From contig JAVKTQ010000003.1 in the NCBI GenBank assembly GCA_031460455.1, positions 62,001 to 126,000 on the forward strand: DNA of 64,000 nucleotides, read 5' to 3'. Origin of the DNA: Sporomusaceae bacterium. GTDB lineage: Bacteria; Bacillota; Negativicutes; Sporomusales; UBA7701. Of this stretch, positions 16,990-24,445 are shown piece after piece. The notes under the pieces are model-generated. The model searched no databases and was not told the origin of the DNA. It worked only from the letters and a program-made list of their open reading frames with translations. The first letter of the stretch is position 1; the number at the start of each line of letters is the position of its first letter. The translations under genes and the position numbers were made by a program.

Positions 16990-17905
16990 ACTTGCCTGCG
17001 CTCTGGCGGCGAACGGCGGTATTGCGGTATTCCCTGGGGGTGCGGGATACCTGCTTTTTAAAGCATTCGATATAGTAGCTCGCGCTGCCGAAGCCTGTGG
17101 CGTCGGCTATTTGGCTAACGGTGAGGTCGGTTTCCCTGAGCAGCGCGATGCTTCTGTTGATGCGGTAGTTCATGACATATTCGAAGACGGTGCATTTGAC
17201 GGCCCGCCGGAAAAAACGGCAGCATTCTCCTGGGCTGATATTGACGGCGGCCGCGATTTCCCCGAGGGTGATTTTGTCCATGAAATGCTCGTTGATATAG
17301 GCGATTATCGTTTTTATCCGCTGCTGGTCGGCGTATTCGCCCGCGTCCGTTTCCGGCGCCGTCTCGCTCTGCCGGGCGATCAGTTGTCGCCAGACGGACG
17401 CCAGCGCCAGGACGATGTCGAGTTCGTAGCCGAAGGCCCGGCCGGTATGGAGATGGTATATTTCATCGATTCCGGCCAGTATCGGCCGCTGCCAGTCTGT
17501 TACGGAGTCGAGAACAACGGCCGAGAACCCGCGGAGTTTCAGGAAGGGCTTGATGTATTTCTGCTCGATGGCGCTGCCTGGAAAGAACGACAACAGCCTG
17601 GTGTCGACGTTTATGCAGATGTAGGTGCTGTCGGGTTCGGCGGCCGCGCGCGCCATGTGCAGGCAACCGCTGTTGATGAAAATGCCTTGGCCTGCATTAA
17701 GAATATGGGTGTTTTGATTGACCAGGAACTCGACCTGGCCTTTGGTGACGAGCGAGAGCTGGATCTCGTCGTGCCAGTGCCAGTTGACGAACCCGAGGAC
17801 GTTCTTGTCGAGCCGGTCGAGGTATACGGCCACGGGGAAGTCGTAGCTGCCGTGCAGGGTGGTCTCGCGATTGTTCTTGTCGATGCGGATGTCGGTTATC
17901 TGCAT
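16988..17905 (-). CDS. AraC-family regulator with N-terminal cupin domain
   Basis: Transcription factor of 305 residues. Residues 1-150 form a cupin-type sensor (WHWHDEIQLSLVTKGQ, then NAGQGIFINSGCLH). Residues 200-295 hold two helix-turn-helix units with the typical LGEIAAAVNISPGECCRFFRR and VSQIADATGFGSASYYIECFKK and a final PREYR. It is divergent from ygeY. A symmetric repeat at 17923-17953 sits right at its 5' end, so it probably controls the neighbouring ygeY-PLP enzyme-permease genes and itself. Its ligand is unknown, but an amino acid or a product of that pathway is likely. Confidence 0.9.
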   Translation of the reverse strand: MQITDIRIDKNNRETTLHGSYDFPVAVYLDRLDKNVLGFVNWHWHDEIQLSLVTKGQVEFLVNQNTHILNAGQGIFINSGCLHMARAAAEPDSTYICINVDTRLLSFFPGSAIEQKYIKPFLKLRGFSAVVLDSVTDWQRPILAGIDEIYHLHTGRAFGYELDIVLALASVWRQLIARQSETAPETDAGEYADQQRIKTIIAYINEHFMDKITLGEIAAAVNISPGECCRFFRRAVKCTVFEYVMNYRINRSIALLRETDLTVSQIADATGFGSASYYIECFKKQVSRTPREYRNTAVRRQSAGK

Positions 17906-17922
17906 TTTGTCTCCTGGCGCAA

Positions 17923-17953
17923 TATAACGATATTATCAGTCAAGATCGTTATA
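17923..17953. promoter_or_regulatory. Inverted repeat operator in the araC-ygeY divergent region
   Basis: TATAACGAT (17923-17931) and ATCGTTATA (17945-17953) form a perfect 9-bp inverted repeat with centres 22 bp apart, two helical turns. It is 18 nt upstream of araC in an AT-rich divergent region (17906-18070). Confidence 0.6.
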
Positions 17954-18070
17954 GAAATATAAATAAATATCAATATAATTATATATTAAACAGGGATTTA
18001 TTCAAGGCCGCCAGGCGATGCGCCCGTCAGGGGCGAGGCGGAAAAATATGGGGATGAGAGGGATGATGTT

Positions 18071-19243
18071 GTGAACCGGCAGGTGCAGGAAACCGTAAAC
18101 GCTTTAGAGGGCCAGCTGATTTCTTTTGCGAGCGAGCTTGTCCGCATCAAGAGCAGGACAGGGCGGGAGGCCAACCTCGTCGAACGGATAAGACAGGAGA
18201 TGGCGAAGCTGGATTACGACGATATTATTGTCGATAAGGTCGGCAACATCATCGGTGTGATCGGCAACGGGCCGGTGAAGCTGCTGTACGATTCCCATAT
18301 GGATCATGTGGCGGTCAACGACGCCGGCGAGTGGGCGCACGGGCCGTACAGCGGCGACATCGCGGACGGCCGGCTGTACGGCCGGGGTTCGTCAGATATG
18401 AAGGGGTCGCTCGCGGCTACCGTCTACGCCGGGCATATCATGAAGAAGCTCGGCCTGGCGGCGGACAAGACGATTTATATCTGCTGCTCGGTCATGGAGG
18501 AGGACTTCGACGGCGCGGGGCTTTACCGCGCCATCGTGGACAACGGGCTGAAGCCCGATTATGTGGTTATCTGCGAGCCGAGTCATCTGAACATCGCCAT
18601 GGGGCATCTGGGACGGGCAATCTATAAAATCAATGTCAGAGGGGTTTCCGCCCACGGGGCGGCCCCGGAAAAGGGCGACAACGCTGTCTATAAGGCGGCC
18701 GGGATCATCGGGCGCATCGAGGAGCTGGGCAAGAAGTACATGGCCATGACGCCGGAGCGCCCCTCAATAGCCCTGACGAGGATCGAAAGCGTGTCTGCCT
18801 CGCTCAATGCCGTACCGGGAAGCTGTACGCTGTATATCGATCGCCGCATCTGCCCGCACGAGACCGAGGAGGCGGTCGGCGCGGAGATGACCGGGCTGAT
18901 CGGCGACGCCGACGCCGATTGGGAGATCTACGACGCGGTCGGGCAAAGCTACACCGGGGAGGAGATCGTGCTGCACTCTTATCTGCCGGGCTGGGAGCTC
19001 GGGGCGGAGCATCCCCTGGCACAGGGCTGTTTTGCGGTGTATCGGGAGGTGTTCGGCGCGGAGCCGCAGCCGTATAAGTGGGATTTCTCGACGAACGGGG
19101 TCGCGTCCGCCAAGCTGGGGATACCGACGATCGGGTTTGGCGCGGGGGTTGAGAAAACGGCGCATATGGCCAACGAATATTGTCCTCTTGAGGACATAAT
19201 CCTGGCGTGCCGGTTCTTTTCCCTGTTGCCGCTGAAACTGTAG
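18071..19243 (+). CDS. ygeY: M20-family hydrolase of the YgeY type
   Basis: Metallopeptidase-fold amidohydrolase of 390 residues. Metal-site motifs are visible: DSHMDHV (His and Asp) near 78, GRGSSDMKG near 118, MEED near 150, and a late TAHM His near 374. The dimerisation domain with GRAIYKINVRGVSAHGAAP lies between. YgeY belongs to a purine and selenium metabolism-linked cluster in enterobacteria, where it sits next to the PLP enzyme YgeX. Here too a PLP enzyme follows, 42 nt downstream. The GTG start at 18071 has GAGAGGGA upstream. The substrate, probably an N-acyl or N-carbamoyl amino acid, is not proven. Confidence 0.88.
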   Translation: MNRQVQETVNALEGQLISFASELVRIKSRTGREANLVERIRQEMAKLDYDDIIVDKVGNIIGVIGNGPVKLLYDSHMDHVAVNDAGEWAHGPYSGDIADGRLYGRGSSDMKGSLAATVYAGHIMKKLGLAADKTIYICCSVMEEDFDGAGLYRAIVDNGLKPDYVVICEPSHLNIAMGHLGRAIYKINVRGVSAHGAAPEKGDNAVYKAAGIIGRIEELGKKYMAMTPERPSIALTRIESVSASLNAVPGSCTLYIDRRICPHETEEAVGAEMTGLIGDADADWEIYDAVGQSYTGEEIVLHSYLPGWELGAEHPLAQGCFAVYREVFGAEPQPYKWDFSTNGVASAKLGIPTIGFGAGVEKTAHMANEYCPLEDIILACRFFSLLPLKL

Positions 19244-19285
19244 GACGCCTTTGGGACTAAGAAAAAATCGACGGGAGGTATGGTT

Positions 19286-20644
19286 ATGGGCAAAATTCCT
19301 TTCGGGCCGACATACGACGAGATGCTTGACCCCGGCGTCCTGGACGGCACCCTGCGGGCCAGGGCGCTCGCCGCCGCGCAGGCCGACGAACTCGACCCGG
19401 TAAATCTTTTCAATATAACATGGAAGGATGCGGCGAACGGGGTGCGCAGGCTGGTTCTGCCGCCCGAGCTGACGGGCGTCGACGCCAATATCGTCGTGCT
19501 GCTGGGCTGCGGTTTTCCTTCCGGTTCCCACAAGGTTGGGCCTGCCTACAGCACGCTGATTGAGGGGCTGGTGGACGGGGAGATAATCCCCGGCGAGCAT
19601 ACCATCCTCGGTCCCTCGACCGGCAATTTCGGCATCGGCACCGCATATATCTCCAAGCTGCTCGGTTTCCGCGCCATTGTGATCATGCCGGACAACATGA
19701 GCAGGGAACGGTATGAGCGCATCGAAAAATACGGCGGGGAACTGGAACTGACGCCGGGGTCGGAATCGGATGTCATTCTGACGCTGGAGCGGACCCATGA
19801 GATGATGAAGAATCCTAAGTACAAGGCGCTGGCCCAGTTCGAACTGTTCCCCAACTACCGCTTCCACCGCCACGTCACCGGCAACAGCGCCGTGGAGGCG
19901 GTGCGGGGAATCGGCAACGGGCGGATCGCCGGCTTCACCTCCGCTCCGGGGTCGGCCGGGACGATCGCCGCCGGGGACCAGATCAAGGCCATCTTCCCGG
20001 AAGCGAAGATCGCCGCCCTCGAACCGTACGAATGCTCGACGCTGGCCGACGGCGGCCGGGGACAGCACCGTATCGAGGGCATCGGCGACAAGATGTGCAC
20101 GCTGATTCATAATGTGCTGACAACCGATTTCGTGATATTGATAAAAGACGAGGAGACGGTGCAGGGGCTGAAGATTTTCCGCGACGGCGCCGCGACGCTG
20201 GTGAAGCTGGGGGTGGACCGGGACTTTGCCCTGGGCCTCCGCGACTGCTTCGGGCCTTCGGGGATCTGCAATGTGCTGGGGGCGATCAAGCTGGCGAAGT
20301 TTTTGCGCCTCGGCCCGGGGGACAATGTGGTGACAGTGGCGACCGACGGGTTCGACCGTTACCGGTCGGTGCTGGACGAACTGAACGGCCGCTATCTGGA
20401 AACTGCACCGTTCGTCCTCGACCGCTGGGCGGCCGATATTTTCCTGGGGGCGTCGGACGGGCAGGTGTTCGATTGCCGCAAGACGGGCGCGAAGGAACGG
20501 CTTTTCGTCCAGAAGGAGAACGACTGGCTGAAGTTCGGCTACAGCAAGGCGTTCCTGGACGGGATGCGCGACCAGGCTTTCTGGGAGGAACAGTACGGGA
20601 AGGTCGGCCACTACAATAACGAGATTCGCGCGCTGCGCGGCTAG
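19286..20644 (+). CDS. PLP-dependent beta-family lyase/synthase-like enzyme
   Basis: Fold-type II PLP enzyme of 452 residues, related to cysteine synthase. GSHKVGPAY near residue 75 contains the Schiff-base Lys, GPSTGNFGIG is the phosphate or substrate loop, and SAPGSAGTIAAGDQIKA forms the glycine-rich site. It lacks the diaminopropionate ammonia-lyase motifs, so it is not simply YgeX. ATG 19286 is preferred, 7 nt after GGGAGG; the ATG at 19280 abuts that site. The flanking YgeY hydrolase and amino acid permease suggest uptake, deacylation and lyase cleavage of an unusual amino acid. Confidence 0.82.
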   Translation: MGKIPFGPTYDEMLDPGVLDGTLRARALAAAQADELDPVNLFNITWKDAANGVRRLVLPPELTGVDANIVVLLGCGFPSGSHKVGPAYSTLIEGLVDGEIIPGEHTILGPSTGNFGIGTAYISKLLGFRAIVIMPDNMSRERYERIEKYGGELELTPGSESDVILTLERTHEMMKNPKYKALAQFELFPNYRFHRHVTGNSAVEAVRGIGNGRIAGFTSAPGSAGTIAAGDQIKAIFPEAKIAALEPYECSTLADGGRGQHRIEGIGDKMCTLIHNVLTTDFVILIKDEETVQGLKIFRDGAATLVKLGVDRDFALGLRDCFGPSGICNVLGAIKLAKFLRLGPGDNVVTVATDGFDRYRSVLDELNGRYLETAPFVLDRWAADIFLGASDGQVFDCRKTGAKERLFVQKENDWLKFGYSKAFLDGMRDQAFWEEQYGKVGHYNNEIRALRG

Positions 20645-20661
20645 GCTGGACGCGGCTCAAG

Positions 20662-20691
20662 CCACCATATTGCATATATGGTGGTTTTTTG
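20662..20691 (+). terminator. Rho-independent terminator
   Basis: CCACCATAT (20662-20670) and ATATGGTGG (20676-20684) are followed by TTTTTTG, 18 nt after the PLP enzyme gene. Read-through must feed the permease gene, or that gene has its own promoter in the AT-rich 20691-20750. Confidence 0.85.
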
Positions 20692-20750
20692 TTTTGCTGT
20701 GCTTTATAATCATTTACAGAGGATTTTAATACGATAATGGGGGAACGGGC

Positions 20751-22130
20751 TTGAAAGAGAGGACGGCGGAACAGGAGCTTTGCAGGGGGCTGAAGTGCCG
20801 GCATCTGCAGATGATCGCGCTGGGCGGGATAATCGGCAGCGGCTACTTTCTGGGCAGCGGTTATATTATCGGCAAGGCGGGCCCGGCGTCGGTGCTGGCG
20901 TACCTGCTCGGCGGCCTGATCGTGTTCGCCGTGATGGTGTGCTTAGGCGAGCTGGCTGTCGCCCGGCCGGTTACCGGGTCGTTCATTAGCTACAGCCGGG
21001 ATATGATTTCGCCGGCGTGGGCGTGCGGCGTGGGCTGGAGCTACTGGCTGTCGTGGGTGGCCTATGTGCCGTCGGAGATGATCGCGGCCGGGATTATCAT
21101 GAACGAATTCTTCCCGGCGGTGAGCTCGATGTGGTGGGCGGTGCTGTTTGGCCTGGCGATTACGGCGATCAACCTGTTCCACGTCCATCTGTTCGGCGAA
21201 ACGGAGTTCTGGCTGGCGCTGTTCAAAATCGTCGCGCTGGGGATGTTCAGCGTCCTGGCGGTGCTGATCTTTTTCGGCGCCATCGGCGGCGGCGATTTCC
21301 TCGGCACGAGCGTCCTGCTGTCGGGCGGCGGATTCGCCCCGGAAGGCTACTGGGCGGTGCTGCTGACGATGGTCATCATCCTGGTGAACTTTCAGGGGTC
21401 GGAGATCATCGGGCTGGCGGCGGGGGAAAGCGAGGATCCGGCGAAGACCATCCCGGCGACCGTAATGCAGGTGACTGTCCGCATTATCGCGCTTTACATA
21501 ATTCCGATGCTGCTGCTTGTGACTATTTTTCCGTGGGACAAGGCCAGCCTGGAGGAGAGCGTATTCGCGGCGGCGCTCGGCGCGTACGGCCTGGAATGGG
21601 CGGGGGCGGTGTTCTCCTTTGTCGTGCTGACGGCGGCGATATCGTGCTCCAACTCGGGCCTGTACGGCTGCACGCGGGCGATGTACGCGCTGGCGCGGGA
21701 GGGTATGGCCCCCAGGTGGCTGGCGACGCTGAACAGGCAGGGTGTGCCGCAGAATGCGACGGCGCTGTCGATCGTGGTGTGCTGGCTGGGCGTTGTGCTG
21801 TATACGCTCGACCAGGATAAGAGTATTTACACTTACCTGCTGGCGCTGTCCGGCTTCACGGGCGCGATCGCGTGGATTTCGATCTGCTGGAGCCAGCTTA
21901 ATTTCCGGCGGCGGCTGAGCCCGGAAGAGGTAAGGGCGCTCAGGTACAAGGCGCCGTTATTCCCGTATGTGACTTATTTCGGCATCTGGGCGCAGGTGGC
22001 TTGCCTGATTTTCGTGATTTTCACCGAGGAGCTTAGAACCTCGCTTTACCTGGGGGTGCCGATGCTGATAATCCCCATCGTGGTTTACCGGGTTAGGGCA
22101 CTGCGCCGGCAGGTGGCCACCGAATCTTAA
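20751..22130 (+). CDS. APC-family amino acid permease
   Basis: Twelve-helix amino acid transporter of 459 residues from the amino acid transporter (AAT) branch. The N-terminal signature MIALGGIIGSGYFLGSG and the helix with NFQGSEIIGLAAGESEDPAKTIP are both clear. The TTG at 20751 follows a GGGGGAA stretch; an ATG at 20737 is out of frame and stops at once. Together with the YgeY hydrolase and PLP enzyme it likely imports the amino acid they act on. Confidence 0.92.
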   Translation: MKERTAEQELCRGLKCRHLQMIALGGIIGSGYFLGSGYIIGKAGPASVLAYLLGGLIVFAVMVCLGELAVARPVTGSFISYSRDMISPAWACGVGWSYWLSWVAYVPSEMIAAGIIMNEFFPAVSSMWWAVLFGLAITAINLFHVHLFGETEFWLALFKIVALGMFSVLAVLIFFGAIGGGDFLGTSVLLSGGGFAPEGYWAVLLTMVIILVNFQGSEIIGLAAGESEDPAKTIPATVMQVTVRIIALYIIPMLLLVTIFPWDKASLEESVFAAALGAYGLEWAGAVFSFVVLTAAISCSNSGLYGCTRAMYALAREGMAPRWLATLNRQGVPQNATALSIVVCWLGVVLYTLDQDKSIYTYLLALSGFTGAIAWISICWSQLNFRRRLSPEEVRALRYKAPLFPYVTYFGIWAQVACLIFVIFTEELRTSLYLGVPMLIIPIVVYRVRALRRQVATES

Positions 22131-22144
22131 CAAGAGACGACCCG

Positions 22145-22178
22145 AAGCCGCCATAGAAATCTATGGCGGCTTTAAATT
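22145..22178 (+). terminator. Rho-independent terminator after the permease
   Basis: AAGCCGCCATAG (22145-22156) and CTATGGCGGCTT (22161-22172) with a 4-nt loop are followed by TAAATTTTTG. Confidence 0.88.
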
Positions 22179-22302
22179 TTTGGGAAGATTTTTCCCGCGC
22201 CGTTACTTTTTTCCGTTAGCCGCGTTTATTGCCATAGAAAGGTAAATAACAGGGCTCCCGCCGCGGAGGGCGCGGCCGGGGAGATAAGATGCGGGAGGGA
22301 CG

Positions 22303-24171
22303 ATGATTATGAGAAGGATTGTTGCCATACTGATGATGGCCTGTATGCTTACCGCAAGTTGGGCGGCGCCGGCGAGCATGGGGAACAGGGTGGACCCGGC
22401 GGCGGTGACAGTGGATGTCGGCGGCGTCCAGGGGGTGACGCTGGCGGAGCTGCTGTCGCTGCTGAGCGAGCGGAGCGGTGTGCCGATCGCGGCCGCGCCG
22501 GAGGTGGCGGGGCTGAGGGTCGATATCGCCGCGACGGCGGGGCGGACGCTGGCGGAGGTGCTGGCTGACCTGGGCGCGCGCTACCGGCTGGCTTATCGCC
22601 TGAATGACGGCGGGACGGCGGTGATCGTACTGAAGGCCGCGGAGTATGAAGAGCAGTGGGCGGCGGCGATGCCGCTCGGCGGGCGGAATGTTTTGGAGAA
22701 GAGCGTGGCGCTGAGCGGCGCGGCCCCGTCGCCCGGGGGCGGCTATTATCCGCCGGGCCCATACGGCGGCGAGGAGTATAAAAGGATTTACGACGGCAAC
22801 TATCAGGATACCGCGACGTCGCCGCTGTCGACGTTTTCTATCGATGTCGACACCGCGGCGTACAGCAACGTCCGCCGGTTCCTGAACTCCGGGCGGTTGC
22901 CTCCGCCGGATGCGGTGAGGACAGAGGAGCTGGTGAATTACTTTACGTACGACTACCGCCAGCCGGCCGGGGAGCACCCCTTCTCGGTGACGGCGGAGGT
23001 GGCGGCCTGCCCGTGGCAGCCGGGGCACGAGCTGGTGATGATCGGTCTGCAGGGGAAAAATGTCCCGGCGGAGGAGCTGCCGCCGGCAACCCTGGTTTTT
23101 CTGATCGATGTTTCGGGGTCGATGGCGAGCGCGAACAAGCTGCCGCTGCTGAAGACGGCGTTTAAGGTGCTGGTGAAGCAACTGCGCGCCGAGGATACGG
23201 TGGCAATCGTCGTGTACGCCGGCCGGGCGGGGGTGGCGCTGGCGCCGACCGCCGGCAGCGAGAAGGGGAAGATTGCCGCCGCTATCGACAACCTGCAGGC
23301 GGGCGGCTCGACGGCCGGCGGCGCCGGCATCGGCCTTGCCTACAAGCTCGCCGGGGAGAATTTCCGCGAGGGAGGCAATAATCGGGTGATCCTTGCGACC
23401 GACGGCGACTTCAACGTCGGGCCGACGAGCGAGGGCGAGCTGACGCGGCTGATCGAGGCAAAGCGGGGCGAGGGTATTTTTCTCAGCATCCTCGGTTTCG
23501 GCATGGGCAATCTCAAGGATAACCGGATGGAGATGCTGGCAGACAGGGGCAACGGCATGTACGCCTATATCGACAGCGCCCAGGAGGCCAGGAAGGTGAT
23601 GGTGGGGCAGATGGCCGGCACGCTGTATACCATCGCGCAGGACGTCAAACTGCAGGTGGAGTTCAATCCGGCCAAGGTCAAGGCTTACCGGCTGATCGGC
23701 TATGAGAACCGCAGGCTGGCCGACCGCGATTTCAACGATGACGGCAAGGACGCCGGCGATATGGGGGCGGGCCACGCGGTGACGGCGTTTTACGAGGTGA
23801 TACCCGCCGGCGCGGCTGAAGGAGCGGGGGCGGTCGATCCGCTCGTGTACCAGAAGCCGGTGGCGGTGGCGAGCGACGATCTGCTGCAGGTGAAGGTGCG
23901 TTATAAGAAACCGGCCGGGCTGGGCAGCATTTTGTTGACCGAGCGGGTCGGCCCGGAGCGGAGGGTCGAAACCCCGTCGGAGAACTTCCGCTTTGCGGCG
24001 GCGGTCGCCGAGTATGCGCTGCTGCTGCGCGACTCGGAGTACAAGGGCCAGGCGTCGTACGGCCAGGTGCTAGAGCTGGCGGGGGGCGCCAGGGGCCGCG
24101 ACGCGGAGGGCTACCGGGGCGAGTTCGTCAGGATGGTGGAGATAACACGGCTGCTGGCCGATAAAGAGTAA
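22303..24171 (+). CDS. Exported von Willebrand factor A protein of the YfbK type with STN-like domain
   Basis: Protein of 622 residues. A signal peptide occupies residues 1-22. Residues 37-105 resemble the secretin/TonB short N-terminal domain (VTLAELLSLLSERSGVPIAA). Residues 165-240 match the YfbK-type vWF N-terminal region (PLSTFSIDVDTAAYSNVRRF). The vWA domain at 255-430 has an intact MIDAS motif DVSGSMAS near 269. A DUF3520-like tail follows. YfbK proteins have no settled role. The STN-like domain suggests contact with an envelope complex, which fits a diderm cell. It appears to be a single-gene unit between terminators. Confidence 0.85.
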   Translation: MIMRRIVAILMMACMLTASWAAPASMGNRVDPAAVTVDVGGVQGVTLAELLSLLSERSGVPIAAAPEVAGLRVDIAATAGRTLAEVLADLGARYRLAYRLNDGGTAVIVLKAAEYEEQWAAAMPLGGRNVLEKSVALSGAAPSPGGGYYPPGPYGGEEYKRIYDGNYQDTATSPLSTFSIDVDTAAYSNVRRFLNSGRLPPPDAVRTEELVNYFTYDYRQPAGEHPFSVTAEVAACPWQPGHELVMIGLQGKNVPAEELPPATLVFLIDVSGSMASANKLPLLKTAFKVLVKQLRAEDTVAIVVYAGRAGVALAPTAGSEKGKIAAAIDNLQAGGSTAGGAGIGLAYKLAGENFREGGNNRVILATDGDFNVGPTSEGELTRLIEAKRGEGIFLSILGFGMGNLKDNRMEMLADRGNGMYAYIDSAQEARKVMVGQMAGTLYTIAQDVKLQVEFNPAKVKAYRLIGYENRRLADRDFNDDGKDAGDMGAGHAVTAFYEVIPAGAAEGAGAVDPLVYQKPVAVASDDLLQVKVRYKKPAGLGSILLTERVGPERRVETPSENFRFAAAVAEYALLLRDSEYKGQASYGQVLELAGGARGRDAEGYRGEFVRMVEITRLLADKE

Positions 24172-24276
24172 CGAGGATTTTCGCGGAAGCCGTCGAAGAC
24201 TGATGATATGGAATCAAGCACGTGTATAGAACGCGCTTACCATGGACAAGTCGTATAAAGAGCTTCTGCGACTCGG

Positions 24277-24318
24277 ACACCCGGGACAGTGCGTTAGGGC
24301 ATGCCTGGGTGTTCTTTG
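24277..24318 (+). terminator. Probable terminator after the vWA gene
   Basis: ACACCCGGG (24277-24285) pairs with CCTGGGTGT (24304-24312) with one mismatch and is followed by TCTTTGTT. Nothing else is evident in 24172-24445. Confidence 0.55.
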
Positions 24319-24445
24319 TTCGCCGGGGCTGCGACGGGATGAGGAAGCGGCAATACGGAAGAGGTGTAACCGGACAACGGCCTTATTTGCGCCGGCTCGC
24401 GCGTGACCGGCGATTCGTAAGCGGCGGAGAAATGGAGGCTTCTCT

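Noticed and set aside
18764-20611. 615-codon minus-strand open frame
   Set aside because: It mirrors ygeY and the PLP enzyme, which have clear motifs. No ribosome binding site or recognisable protein features.
22216-23775. 519-codon minus-strand open frame
   Set aside because: Antisense to the vWA gene; Arg-rich, no motif.
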